Assembly: GCF_001672915.1 (NCBI RefSeq)
Contig: NZ_LZKR01000064.1
Location: 1 to 64,000 of the forward strand
Length of the DNA: 64,000 nt
Direction: 5' to 3'
Source of the DNA: Mycobacterium sp. 1245805.9
Lineage (GTDB): Bacteria; Actinomycetota; Actinomycetes; Mycobacteriales; Mycobacteriaceae
The notes beneath the pieces are model-generated. The model was given only the letters and a program-made list of their open reading frames with translations. It searched no databases and was not told the DNA's origin. Position numbers and translations under genes: made by a program. Below, in pieces: positions 43,077 to 51,792 of this stretch. Numbering within the stretch: position 1 is the first letter of the stretch; each line of letters starts with the position of its first letter.

Positions 43077-44633
43077 GTGCGCGACCCGGCGTCCGCACAC
43101 GTCGATGTGCGGCTGGTCCCGGCCGCGCTCACCGGCTGGGTGGTCACCGCCGCCGGGATCTGGTGGCCGCTCGGACGGGCCGTCGCGGCGTGCTGTGTCG
43201 TGCTGCTCGGCGTGGGTGCGGCGCTGGCTTGCCACGCGGCGCGCGGGCCGGCCCGGGCCCGCCGGATGCGGACGGTCGGCGCCGGCCTGGCGGCGGTCGG
43301 GGTGGTGGGCGCGGGGTTTGGGCTGGCGATCGCGCTGCGCGCCGACGCGGTCGCTCGCCACCCGATCACCGCGGCGTTCGGCACGTCCGCCCCGGTGACG
43401 GTCAGCCCCACCGAGAGCCCGTTGCCCCTGGGCCCGGGCCGGCTGATGTTTCGCGCCACCCTGCAGCGCCTGCGCGACGACAGGATGTCCGGTCGAGTGG
43501 TGGTCTTCGCCCGGGCGTCGGACTTCGGCGACCTCGCGGTGGGCCGGCCGGTGCGGTTCACCGCGCGCGTCAGCCGTCCGGGCCGGCGTGACCTGACCGT
43601 CGCTGTGCTCAACGCGTCCGGCCGCCCGACGATGGGCACCGCCGGGGCGGTGCAGCGCGCTGCCCACGCCGTGCGCGGCCGGTTCGCCGCCGCCGCCCGC
43701 GAGAGCCTGACCGCCGACAACGCCGCGATGCTGCCCGCCTTGGTTCTCGGCGATACCTCGGCCGTCACCAACGCGACCAGCCGCGATTTTCGGGCGGCCG
43801 GCATGACGCACCTGACCGCGGTGTCGGGCGCCAACGTCACGATCGTGTGCGGGGCGGTGCTGTTCTCGGCCCGGTTGATCGGGCCGCGCGCCGCCGTCGC
43901 CCTCGCCGCGGTCGCGCTGGTGGCGTTCGTCATCGTCGTGCAGCCGACGGCCAGCGTGCTACGGGCCGCCGTGATGGCCGCCATCGCGCTGACGGGAGTG
44001 CTGTCGTCGCGCCGGCGGCAGGCGATTCCGGCCCTGTCGGCCGCGGTGTTGATCCTGCTGGCCGTCGCTCCGCACCTCGCGGTCGACGTGGGCTTCGCGT
44101 TGTCCGTGCTGGCGACGGCCGCGCTGATCCTGATCGCGCCGGGGTGGTCGCGGTGCCTGGTCGGCAGGGGCTGGCCCAAGCCGCTGGCGGATGCGCTCGC
44201 CGTCGCGTGCGCCGCGCACGTGGTGACCGCCCCGCTGGTCGCCGGCATCTCGGGGCGGGTCAGCCTGGTCGCCGTGGCCGCCAACCTCGCGGTCGCGCCG
44301 GTGATCGCGCCGATTACCGTGCTCGGCAGCGCCGCCGCCCTGCTGTGCGTCGCGTGGCCCGGCGGTGCGCAGTTGCTGATCCGTTTCACCGGCCCCGAAC
44401 TGTGGTGGGTCGTGAACGTGGCGAGGTGGTCGGCCGGTGTGCCCGCGGCGACGCTGCCCGTTCCGGCCGGCGCACCCGGCGTGGCGCTGGTCGCCGCGGC
44501 GACGGTCTCGATGCTTCTGCTGGGCAGGCTGCTGTGGCGGTGGCGCTGGTGTCGCCGCGCCCTCGGATGGGCCGGGGGAGCGGTCGTGGTGTGCGCGCTG
44601 GCGTGGTCGCTGTCGGGAGCGCTCGCCGCTTAG
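43077..44633 (+). CDS. ComEC/Rec2-family membrane channel, short form without nuclease domain (Rv2414c-type)
   Basis: A 518-residue polytopic protein from GTG 43077, five bases after the comEA stop. It has about ten hydrophobic segments and the ComEC competence-domain motif MTHLTAVSGANVTIVCG. The N-terminal OB-like region is present (VVVFARASDFGDLAVG), but the metallo-beta-lactamase-like nuclease domain of full ComEC (about 750 residues in Bacillus) is absent. The recalled H37Rv homologue is equally short, so this is the lineage's normal form. It would form a transmembrane DNA channel if functional. Confidence 0.88.
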   Translation: MRDPASAHVDVRLVPAALTGWVVTAAGIWWPLGRAVAACCVVLLGVGAALACHAARGPARARRMRTVGAGLAAVGVVGAGFGLAIALRADAVARHPITAAFGTSAPVTVSPTESPLPLGPGRLMFRATLQRLRDDRMSGRVVVFARASDFGDLAVGRPVRFTARVSRPGRRDLTVAVLNASGRPTMGTAGAVQRAAHAVRGRFAAAARESLTADNAAMLPALVLGDTSAVTNATSRDFRAAGMTHLTAVSGANVTIVCGAVLFSARLIGPRAAVALAAVALVAFVIVVQPTASVLRAAVMAAIALTGVLSSRRRQAIPALSAAVLILLAVAPHLAVDVGFALSVLATAALILIAPGWSRCLVGRGWPKPLADALAVACAAHVVTAPLVAGISGRVSLVAVAANLAVAPVIAPITVLGSAAALLCVAWPGGAQLLIRFTGPELWWVVNVARWSAGVPAATLPVPAGAPGVALVAAATVSMLLLGRLLWRWRWCRRALGWAGGAVVVCALAWSLSGALAA

Positions 44634-44659
44634 TCGGGGCCGCGTGACACCATCGTGGG

Positions 44660-45628
44660 GTGAGCGAGGTTGCGCACCTGCACCTGGTGTTGGGGGACGA
44701 GGAGCTGCTGGTCGAGCGGGCCGTGGCCGACGTGCTGCGGTCGGCGCGCGAGCGCGCCGGCACCGACGACGTCCCGGTGAGCCGGATGCGGGCCGGCGAC
44801 GTCGGCACCTACGAACTCGCCGAGCTGCTCAGCCCGTCGCTGTTCGCCGACGAGCGCATCGTCGTGCTGGAGGCGGCCGCCGAAGCGGGCAAGGACGCGG
44901 CCGCGGTCATCGCCGCGGCGGCCGCCGACGTGCCGGCCGGCACGGTCCTGGTGGTGGTGCACTCGGGCGGGGGGCGCGCCAAGGCGCTCGCCACCGAGCT
45001 GCAGTCGCTGGGCGCCGAGGTGCATCCGTGCGCGCGGATCGCCAAGCTCAGCGAGCGCGTCGACTTCATCCGCAAGGAATTCCGCGCGCTGCGGGTCAAG
45101 GTCGACGAGGAGACCGTGACCGCGCTGCTGGACGCCGTCGGGTCCGACGTGCGCGAGCTGGCCGCCGCGTGCTCGCAGCTGGTCGCCGACACCGCCGGTC
45201 GCGTCGACGCCGCCGCGGTGCGCCGCTATCACAGCGGGAAGGCGGAGGTGAAGGGCTTCGACATCGCCGACAAGGCGGTGGCCGGCGACGTCGCGGGAGC
45301 CACCGAGGCGCTGCGGTGGGCGATGATGCGCGGCGAGCCGCTGGTGGTGCTGGCCGACGCGCTGGCCGAGGCCGTGCACAGCATCGGCCGGGTGGGGCCG
45401 CTATCCGGCGACCCGTACCGGCTGGCGTCGCAGCTGGGCATGCCACCCTGGCGTGTGCAGAAGGCGCAGAAGCAGGCCCGGCGTTGGACACGCGAAACCG
45501 TTGCGATCGCGATGAAAGTCGTGGCGGAGCTCAACGCCAACGTGAAGGGGGCCGTCGCCGACGCGGACTACGCGCTGGAATCGGCGGTCAGGCAGGTTGC
45601 CGAATTGGTGGCCGATCGGGGCCACTGA
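44660..45628 (+). CDS. holA: DNA polymerase III delta subunit
   Basis: A 322-residue clamp-loader subunit that opens the beta sliding clamp. The N-terminal [17 protein letters not shown] and the middle [20 protein letters not shown] match HolA, and the C-terminal collar domain contains [16 protein letters not shown]. It starts with GTG 26 bases after comEC, in the comEA-comEC-holA order usual for actinobacteria, and converges on rpsT with 16 bases between the stop codons. Confidence 0.93.
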   Translation: MSEVAHLHLVLGDEELLVERAVADVLRSARERAGTDDVPVSRMRAGDVGTYELAELLSPSLFADERIVVLEAAAEAGKDAAAVIAAAAADVPAGTVLVVVHSGGGRAKALATELQSLGAEVHPCARIAKLSERVDFIRKEFRALRVKVDEETVTALLDAVGSDVRELAAACSQLVADTAGRVDAAAVRRYHSGKAEVKGFDIADKAVAGDVAGATEALRWAMMRGEPLVVLADALAEAVHSIGRVGPLSGDPYRLASQLGMPPWRVQKAQKQARRWTRETVAIAMKVVAELNANVKGAVADADYALESAVRQVAELVADRGH

Positions 45629-45644
45629 CCGGGCTTTCGAAGGC

Positions 45645-45905
45645 TCAGATCTTGTTGAGGGCCCGCGCCAGCGCCGACTTCTTGTTCGCGGCCTGGTTCT
45701 TGTGGATCACGCCCTTGCCGGCCGCCTTGTCCAACTTGCGGTTGGTCGAGACCAGCAGCTCAGCGGCCTTTTCTTTGTCGCCGCCCTCGGCGGCTTCCCG
45801 GAACGCGCGGACGGCGGTACGCAGCGAGGACTTCACCGACTTGTTGCGCAGCCGGGCGCGCTCGTTCGTCTTGATGCGCTTCTGCTGCGACTTGATGTTG
45901 GCCAC
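45645..45905 (-). CDS. rpsT: 30S ribosomal protein S20
   Basis: An 86-residue basic helical protein of the small ribosomal subunit, with the typical start [20 protein letters not shown] and end [19 protein letters not shown]. The GTG start at 45905 is preceded by AGAAGGA. It is monocistronic, with a leader of about 65 bases and a promoter-like element upstream. Its intergenic region with the ATP-grasp gene contains two palindromes that overlap this promoter. Confidence 0.98.
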   Translation of the reverse strand: MANIKSQQKRIKTNERARLRNKSVKSSLRTAVRAFREAAEGGDKEKAAELLVSTNRKLDKAAGKGVIHKNQAANKKSALARALNKI

Positions 45906-45970
45906 GCGTGAGTTCCTTCTTCGAATCGGTGATTGCGGTGCTTTTCGGGGGGCGCCCCACACCCAATAGC

Positions 45971-45990
45971 GACTGCCCAGGTTAGCAGTC
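45971..45990. promoter_or_regulatory. Inverted repeat GACTGC-N8-GCAGTC over the rpsT -10 region
   Basis: GACTGC (45971-45976) and GCAGTC (45985-45990) are perfect complements and bracket the rpsT -10 hexamer. This placement is typical of a repressor or activator site, though a chance hairpin in the early leader cannot be excluded. Confidence 0.5.
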
Positions 45991-46008
45991 GGTTACGTTT
46001 TTTCCCAA
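45979..46008 (-). promoter_or_regulatory. Candidate SigA-type promoter of rpsT
   Basis: On the minus strand TTGGGA (46008-46003) and TAACCT (45984-45979) are separated by 18 bases, a good housekeeping promoter layout. Transcription would start near 45972, leaving a leader of about 65 bases before the GTG. Confidence 0.55.
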
Positions 46009-46016
46009 AATGGGAA
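46002..46016. promoter_or_regulatory. Palindrome TTCCCA-AAA-TGGGAA in the rpsT/ATP-grasp divergent region
   Basis: Perfect 6-bp arms around AAA, overlapping the rpsT -35 hexamer and lying about 13 bases before TATAAC (46029-46034), a -10-like hexamer for the ATP-grasp operon. One factor bound here could affect both directions. Confidence 0.5.
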
Positions 46017-46059
46017 CCCGTGGCCTGCTATAACGCCGATGTGAGGCAGCATCTCTAAA

Positions 46060-47757
46060 GTGAGTCTTCCGAACCAGCTTGAGGACACCAGGCGGGGATC
46101 GCGCGGCGCCGCGGCGCGCCCGGATGCGCGCTCCGAACGCATCTTTGGCGGCTACACCACGTCGGACTCCTACGCCGACGTGTACTCCAAGGCCTTCGAC
46201 GAGATGTTCGACCCCCAGGGCACCGTCCGCGGCCCTTACAAGGGGATCTACGCCGAGCTGGCGCCCTCCGACGCGTCCGAGCTGAAGGCCCGGGCCGAGG
46301 CGCTGGGCCGCGCGTTCATCGACCAGGGCATCACGTTCTCGTTGTCGGGCCAGGAGCGGCCGTTCCCGCTCGACCTGGTGCCGCGCGTGATCTCGGCCGC
46401 AGAGTGGAGCCGGCTGGAGCGCGGCATCACCCAGCGGGTCAAGGCGCTCGAGATGTACCTCGACGACATCTACGGCGACCAGGAAATCCTGAACGACGAC
46501 ATCATCCCGCGCCGCCTGATCACCTCCTGCGAGCACTTTCACCGGGAGGCCTTCGGCATCGTCCCGCCCAACGGCGTGCGGATCCACGTCGCCGGCATCG
46601 ACCTGATCCGCGACGAGAAGGGCAACTTCCGCGTCCTGGAGGACAACCTGCGCTCGCCCTCCGGGGTGTCGTACGTGATGGAGAACCGGCGCACCATGGC
46701 GCGGGTCTTTCCCAACCTGTTCGCCACCCATCGGGTGCGTGCCGTCGACGACTACGCCTCGCACCTGCTGCGCGCGCTGCGCAATTCCGCGGCCACCAAC
46801 GAGGCCGATCCGACCGTCGTCGTCCTGACCCCCGGCGTGGCGAACTCGGCCTACTTCGAGCATTCGCTGCTGGCCCGCCAGATGGGCGTCGAGCTCGTCG
46901 AGGGCCGCGACCTGTTCTGCCGCGACAACCAGGTGTACATGCGCACCACCGAGGGCGAACGCCAGGTCGACGTCATCTACCGGCGCATCGACGACACCTT
47001 CCTGGACCCGCTGCAGTTCCGCGCCGACTCGGTGCTGGGGGTGGCCGGCCTGGTCAACGCCGCCCGCGCCGGCAACGTCGTCATCTCCAGCGCGATCGGC
47101 AACGGCGTCGGCGACGACAAGCTCGTCTACACCTATGTGCCGACCATGATCGAGTACTACCTGGGCGAGAAGCCCCTGTTGGCCAACGTCGAGACGTACC
47201 GCTGCTGGCTGGACGACGAGCGCGAAGAGGTCCTGGACCGCATCGACGAATTGGTGCTCAAGCCGGTCGAGGGGTCCGGTGGCTACGGCATCGTGTTCGG
47301 TCCCGAGGCGTCCGACAAGGAGCTGGCCGCCGTCGCCAAGAAGATCCGCGACGATCCGCGCAGTTGGATCGCCCAGCCGATGATGGAGCTGTCGACCGTG
47401 CCGACGCAGATCGGCAGCGCGCTGGCGCCCCGCTACGTCGACCTGCGGCCGTTCGCGGTCAACGACGGCGACGACGTGTGGGTGCTCCCGGGCGGATTGA
47501 CGCGGGTTGCCCTGGTCGAGGGCTCGCGGGTGGTCAACTCCAGCCAGGGCGGCGGCTCGAAGGACACCTGGGTGTTGGCGCCGCGCGCCGCGGCAGGCGC
47601 CAGGGAGCTGGGCGCCGCGGAGGTCGTGCGGTCATTGCCGAAGTCCATCCCGGATCCGGTGCTCGACGGGGCGCCACGGCTGTCGCAGCAGCAGGCGCAG
47701 CCCAGCGGGGCGCCGGACGAGCAGCCCCAGCAGCAGCAACAGCAGAGGATGCGCTGA
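46060..47757 (+). CDS. Circularly permuted ATP-grasp type 2 protein (Rv2411c-type)
   Basis: A 565-residue protein with the circularly permuted ATP-grasp fold (older names DUF404/DUF407). Recognisable segments are MFDPQGTVRGPYKGIYAEL, HVAGIDLIRDEKGNFRVLED, YRRIDDTFLDPLQFR and LKPVEGSGGYGIVFGPEAS, which holds the ATP-binding loop. The last 25 residues are rich in Gln and encoded by a CAG-rich run. It starts an operon with an alpha-E protein and a transglutaminase-like protein. This trio is widespread and has been predicted to ligate and cleave a peptide or amide tag. ATP-dependent amide ligation is the family expectation, not shown here. GTG 46060 is the only sensible start. Confidence 0.9.
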   Translation: MSLPNQLEDTRRGSRGAAARPDARSERIFGGYTTSDSYADVYSKAFDEMFDPQGTVRGPYKGIYAELAPSDASELKARAEALGRAFIDQGITFSLSGQERPFPLDLVPRVISAAEWSRLERGITQRVKALEMYLDDIYGDQEILNDDIIPRRLITSCEHFHREAFGIVPPNGVRIHVAGIDLIRDEKGNFRVLEDNLRSPSGVSYVMENRRTMARVFPNLFATHRVRAVDDYASHLLRALRNSAATNEADPTVVVLTPGVANSAYFEHSLLARQMGVELVEGRDLFCRDNQVYMRTTEGERQVDVIYRRIDDTFLDPLQFRADSVLGVAGLVNAARAGNVVISSAIGNGVGDDKLVYTYVPTMIEYYLGEKPLLANVETYRCWLDDEREEVLDRIDELVLKPVEGSGGYGIVFGPEASDKELAAVAKKIRDDPRSWIAQPMMELSTVPTQIGSALAPRYVDLRPFAVNDGDDVWVLPGGLTRVALVEGSRVVNSSQGGGSKDTWVLAPRAAAGARELGAAEVVRSLPKSIPDPVLDGAPRLSQQQAQPSGAPDEQPQQQQQQRMR

Positions 47758-48734
47758 TGCTGGCCCGCAACGCCGAGGCGCTCTACTGGATCGGTCGCTA
47801 CGTCGAGCGCGCCGACGACACCGCACGAATTTTGGACGTCGCGCTGCACCAGCTGCTCGAGGATTCCAGCGTCGACCCGGACCAGGCATCCCGGTTGCTG
47901 CTGCGGGTCCTCGGCATCGACCCGCCGGATCACGACCTGGACGTGTGGTCGTTGACCGACCTGGTGGCCTTCAGCACCAACGCGTCGGGCGGCTGTTCGA
48001 TCGTCGATGCCATCACCGCGGCGCGGGAGAACGCGAAGTCGGCGCGCGAGGTGACGTCCAGCGAAATCTGGGAGTGCCTCAACACCACCTACCACGCCCT
48101 GGCCGAACGCGAGCGCGCCGCGAAACGCCTTGGGCCGCACGAATTCCTGGCGTTCATCGAGGGCCGCGCGGCGATGTTCGCCGGGCTGGCCGACTCGACG
48201 CTGTCGCGCGACGACGGGTATCGGTTCATGTTGCTGGGCCGCGCCATCGAGCGGGTCGACATGACGGTGCGGCTGCTGCTGTCGCGGGTCGGGGACAGCG
48301 CGTCGTCGCCGGCGTGGGTGACCCTGCTGCGCTCGGCCGGCGCGCACGACACCTACTTGCGGACCTACCGGGGGGTGCTGGACGCGAGCCGGGTGGTCCA
48401 ATTCATGTTGCTGGACCGGCTGTTTCCGCGCTCGGTGTTCTACTCGCTGAGGCTGGCCGAACACAATCTCGAAGAGCTGCTGCATAATCCGCAGAGCCGG
48501 ATCGGTTCCACCGCCGAGGCGCAGCGCCTGCTCGGGAAGGCCCGCAGCGAACTGGAATTCGTCCAACCGGGTGTGTTGCTCGAGTCGCTGGAGAGCCGCT
48601 TGGCGGGCCTGCAGCTCACCTGTCGCGATGTCGGAGAAGCGTTGTCGCTGCAGTACTTCCATGTGACCCCGTGGGTCGCGTGGTCGGACGCCGGCCAGCG
48701 CGCGCGGCTGGTCGGCAGGCAGGGCGAAAACTGA
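47757..48734 (+). CDS. Alpha-E domain protein (Rv2410c-type)
   Basis: A 325-residue, nearly all-helical protein beginning MLARNAEALYWIGRYVERAD, the hallmark of the alpha-E family (formerly DUF403). Other conserved parts are FLAFIEGRAAMFAGLADSTL and DGYRFMLLGRAIERVDMTVR. It always accompanies the circularly permuted ATP-grasp protein, and its start overlaps the ATP-grasp stop by one base. It probably forms a complex with that enzyme. No catalytic residues can be assigned. Confidence 0.92.
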   Translation: MLARNAEALYWIGRYVERADDTARILDVALHQLLEDSSVDPDQASRLLLRVLGIDPPDHDLDVWSLTDLVAFSTNASGGCSIVDAITAARENAKSAREVTSSEIWECLNTTYHALAERERAAKRLGPHEFLAFIEGRAAMFAGLADSTLSRDDGYRFMLLGRAIERVDMTVRLLLSRVGDSASSPAWVTLLRSAGAHDTYLRTYRGVLDASRVVQFMLLDRLFPRSVFYSLRLAEHNLEELLHNPQSRIGSTAEAQRLLGKARSELEFVQPGVLLESLESRLAGLQLTCRDVGEALSLQYFHVTPWVAWSDAGQRARLVGRQGEN

Positions 48735-49573
48735 TGTGGCGGCTGCGCGTGGTACACACCACCGGCTATGCCTACCAATCGCCGGTGACCGCGTCCTACA
48801 ACGAGGCTCGGCTGACCCCGCGATCGGACACCAGGCAAAACGTCATCCTCAATCGCGTCGAAACCATCCCGGCGACAAGGTCGCACCGCTACATCGACTA
48901 TTGGGGAACCGCCGTCACCGCGTTCGACCTGCACGCGCCGCACACCGATCTGACGGTGACGTCGTCCTCGGTCGTCGAGACGGAACGGGGGGACCCGGCG
49001 GTGGCGGAGGTCAGCTGGAACGACCTGCGCTCCGAGGCCGTGATCGATCGTTTCGACGAGCTGCTGCGGCCCACAGCGCACACCCCGATAGGCAAGCGCG
49101 TCGCGTCGGTGGCCAAGAAGATCGCCAAGTCCTGCGACCCCGCCGAGGCCGTCGTCGCCGCGGGCAAGTGGGTGCGCAGCGAGCTGGACTACCTGCCGGG
49201 GACCACCAGCGTGCACTCTTCCGGGCTGGACGCCCTGACCGAGGGCAAGGGCGTCTGCCAGGACTTTGTGCACCTGACGCTGATGTTGTTGCGCGCCATG
49301 GGAATTCCGGGGCGCTACGTGTCCGGCTATCTGCACCCCAAACGCCACGCCGTCGTGGGTGACACCGTCGACGGGCGAAGCCACGCGTGGATTCAGGCCT
49401 GGACCGGCGGCTGGTGGAACTTCGACCCCACCAACGACAGCGAGATCACCGAGCAGTACGTCAGCGTGGGCGCCGGGCGCGACTACACCGACGTCGCCCC
49501 GCTCAAGGGCATCTATTCCGGGGAAGGGGCGACCGATCTCGACGTGATCGTCGAGGTCACCCGGCTGGCCTGA
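48734..49573 (+). CDS. Transglutaminase-like cysteine protease family protein (Rv2409c-type)
   Basis: A 279-residue protein with the transglutaminase-like triad: Cys in GKGVCQDFVHL, His in GRSHAWIQAW and Asp in NFDPTND. The N-terminal beta region (YQSPVTASYNEARLTPR) is the usual bacterial transglutaminase N-terminal domain. There is no signal peptide, so a cytoplasmic peptidase or transamidase is expected. The start overlaps the alpha-E stop by one base. In the predicted ligase/peptidase trio this enzyme would remove or transfer what the ATP-grasp enzyme attaches. Confidence 0.93.
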   Translation: MWRLRVVHTTGYAYQSPVTASYNEARLTPRSDTRQNVILNRVETIPATRSHRYIDYWGTAVTAFDLHAPHTDLTVTSSSVVETERGDPAVAEVSWNDLRSEAVIDRFDELLRPTAHTPIGKRVASVAKKIAKSCDPAEAVVAAGKWVRSELDYLPGTTSVHSSGLDALTEGKGVCQDFVHLTLMLLRAMGIPGRYVSGYLHPKRHAVVGDTVDGRSHAWIQAWTGGWWNFDPTNDSEITEQYVSVGAGRDYTDVAPLKGIYSGEGATDLDVIVEVTRLA

Positions 49574-49579
49574 AGGCCG

Positions 49580-50938
49580 TTAACCGTGCGGGCCCGGCTG
49601 GCCCAACAGCTTGCCGCCCTCGCCGCCGGCCCCGCCGGAACCACCGTCGACGCCGTGGCCGCCGGCGCCGCCGAAACCGATCAGTTGCGCATTGCCGCCG
49701 CGACCGCCGGCCCCACCCACCGGCGGGATCCCGGCGCCGCCGTTACCGCCGGCGCCGCCGTTGCCCAGCAGCAGCGCGCCGGACCCGCCGTCGCCGCCGG
49801 CACCACCCGGTCCAGTGCCCAGAAAGCCGGCCCCGCCGGAGCCGGCGTGGCCGCCGTTGCCAATCAGGCCGATCGCGGCGCCGCCGTTACCGCCGTGCCC
49901 ACCGTTCGTGTGCACGGCGGTGCCGTCTCCGCCCGCTCCGCCGGCGCCGCCGCCGCCGTAGAGGAGTCCGCCCTGGCCGCCGGCCCCGGCGGCGCCGCCA
50001 CCCGTTCCGCCGGCTCCGCCGGCACCGCCGTGGCCCCACAGCCCCGCGAAGCCGCCGTTGGCGCCGTTGCCGCCCTGCAGGAGGCCGAAGCCGCCGCCAC
50101 CGCCCGCGCCCCCGTGGCCGAACAACATCCCGCCGTCCCCTCCGGCCCCGGCGCCGCCGGGCCCATAGAGGAATCCACCCGGCGCGCCGTTCCCACCGTC
50201 GCCGCCGTTGCCACCGGCATTGGCGTCCAATCCGCCGATGCCGCCGGCTCCGCCGGCGCCGATCAAAAAGGCCTGCCCGCCGAATCCGCCCCTGCCGCCC
50301 GCGCCGCCGAGGCCGCCGGTCCCGCCGGGGCCGCCGGGCCCGCCGTTGCCGAACAGCCATCCGCCGGTGCCGCCGACGCCGCCGGTGCCGCCGAATGGGA
50401 TAGCAGCATTGCCGGACCCGCCCCTACCGCCGGCGCCGCCGTTGCCGATCAGCCCGGCGGGCCCGCCGTTTCCGCCGGTCGCCAGCGGGCCCGTGCTGTC
50501 GCCGCCGCGGCCGCCGTTGCCGAACAAGAGGCCACCGGGCGCGCCGGGCTGCCCGCCCCCGCCGACGGTCCCGCCATCGGCGCCGTTGCCGATCAGCGGG
50601 CGTCCCAGCAATGCCTGGGTGGGCGCGTTGATCAGGTCGAGCAGGGTTTGCTGCACATTTGCGGCCTCGGCGCTGGCGTAGGCCCCGCCGGCCGCGGCCA
50701 GGTTTTCTACAAACTGGTCGTGAAACGCCGCGAGCTGAGCGCTCACCGTCTGGTAGCTCTGCCCGTGCGATCCGAACACGGCGGCGACGGCCGCCGATAC
50801 CTGGTCGGCGGCGGCCGCCTCCACGGCGGTGGTCTGGGCGGCCGCAAGCGCGTTGGCCTCCCTGATCGCCGAACCGATCCCGGCCGCATCGGCGGCGCCC
50901 GCCAGCACTGCTTGTGGCCCCGCGATTACAAACGACAT
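49580..50938 (-). CDS. PE_PGRS family protein
   Basis: A 452-residue PE_PGRS protein. Residues 1-93 form the PE domain ([20 protein letters not shown]; here [20 protein letters not shown]), which marks proteins for ESX-5 secretion to the cell surface. A short linker with [20 protein letters not shown] follows. The rest is glycine-rich GGX repeats (GNGGAGG-type triplets), ending without any extra C-terminal domain. The repeat DNA opens long spurious frames on the plus strand. H37Rv carries a PE gene (PE24) near this position. The PE_PGRS form suggests a lineage in which this subfamily expanded. Confidence 0.93.
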   Translation of the reverse strand: MSFVIAGPQAVLAGAADAAGIGSAIREANALAAAQTTAVEAAAADQVSAAVAAVFGSHGQSYQTVSAQLAAFHDQFVENLAAAGGAYASAEAANVQQTLLDLINAPTQALLGRPLIGNGADGGTVGGGGQPGAPGGLLFGNGGRGGDSTGPLATGGNGGPAGLIGNGGAGGRGGSGNAAIPFGGTGGVGGTGGWLFGNGGPGGPGGTGGLGGAGGRGGFGGQAFLIGAGGAGGIGGLDANAGGNGGDGGNGAPGGFLYGPGGAGAGGDGGMLFGHGGAGGGGGFGLLQGGNGANGGFAGLWGHGGAGGAGGTGGGAAGAGGQGGLLYGGGGAGGAGGDGTAVHTNGGHGGNGGAAIGLIGNGGHAGSGGAGFLGTGPGGAGGDGGSGALLLGNGGAGGNGGAGIPPVGGAGGRGGNAQLIGFGGAGGHGVDGGSGGAGGEGGKLLGQPGPHG

Positions 50939-51081
50939 CCGGCACCTCGCATCGTCGTGGGCGTACCGCCGAAGCGGATCCTATCGCCATCCGGGCCGAC
51001 AGCAAACCATCCCGGGATACTCGACTGGGTTTTTCCCAGGTTGTCACCCGGTGCGGCCGCAATCGGGCAAAACGCCGGCAT

Positions 51082-51102
51082 ATCGTTCATGCCATGAACG
51101 AT
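51082..51102. promoter_or_regulatory. Perfect 9-bp palindrome covering the start codon of the membrane protein gene
   Basis: ATCGTTCAT (51082-51090) and ATGAACGAT (51094-51102) are exact complements around GCC. The ATG of the right arm is the start codon. It could be a DNA operator or an RNA hairpin that masks translation initiation. Confidence 0.6.
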
Positions 51103-51792
51103 TCACCGGCAGCTCCAACTCGGGTTGCCCGTCGCCGCCGGCGGGGCGGGCCGCCCTTGGTGTTGCTTTCCGCCGCTTGTGTGGGATTGCTTTTCGGCGG
51201 GATTGCGATCGGCGTCGCGCTGGGCGGTGTGATGCCGTTGCCGTACGGGCCCGCGTCCGCCGTCACTGCGTACGTCCACGCCCAGCCGGTCGCCATCCAC
51301 GTCATCGCCACCGCGGTGTTCGCGTCGTCGGTGCCGTTGGCGATCTACGCGGCGGCGGCCGGCGCCCGGTTGCTGCAGCTCGGCGTCACTGCCACGGGCG
51401 CCGCGATCGCCCTCGCCGGCGGCACGCTGGCCGCGGGTGCCCTGGGCCTGACCGGGTTGCTCGGGTGGACGCTGTCACGGCCGGACGTCAGCGCCGACCC
51501 CGCGCTGGTTCGCGCCGTCTACTTCCTGGTGTTTCTGGTCGGCGGCCCGGGCCACATCGTGGCGCTCGGGCTGCTGGTGGCGGGCATGGCGGTGCCCAGC
51601 CTCGTCTTGGGATTGACGCCGCGCCCGCTGGCGTGGACCGGCCTGGTGATCGCCGCCCTGGCCGAAGCGGCGACGCTGGTCTTGGTGTGGCCCCAACTCG
51701 GGGTGATGCTGCCGATCGCGCGGGTTTCGGCGCTGGCCTGGCTGGTGGTGGTCGGCGCGCTACTGCCGCGCCGTGACCTCGACCCGAAGTAG
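51094..51792 (+). CDS. Hypothetical integral membrane protein
   Basis: A 232-residue protein that I do not recognise. A basic N-terminal tail ([10 protein letters not shown]) is followed by six or seven hydrophobic segments, including [20 protein letters not shown] and [19 protein letters not shown]. Two histidines in membrane-facing segments ([20 protein letters not shown]) could bind metal or haem, but no known motif is complete. It is divergent from the PE_PGRS gene and overlaps the end of the RNase Z-like gene by 33 bases. A palindrome covers its start codon. Confidence 0.75.
   Translation: MNDSPAAPTRVARRRRRGGPPLVLLSAACVGLLFGGIAIGVALGGVMPLPYGPASAVTAYVHAQPVAIHVIATAVFASSVPLAIYAAAAGARLLQLGVTATGAAIALAGGTLAAGALGLTGLLGWTLSRPDVSADPALVRAVYFLVFLVGGPGHIVALGLLVAGMAVPSLVLGLTPRPLAWTGLVIAALAEAATLVLVWPQLGVMLPIARVSALAWLVVVGALLPRRDLDPK

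Noticed and set aside
49600..50620. Periodic repeats as a possible CRISPR array
   Set aside because: They are short in-frame GGX-coding triplet repeats of a PE_PGRS protein, without constant repeats or unique spacers.
49586..51097. Long plus-strand Ala/Pro-rich frames across the PE_PGRS gene
   Set aside because: GGX repeat DNA gives open frames on the opposite strand; the PE domain and family start are on the minus strand.
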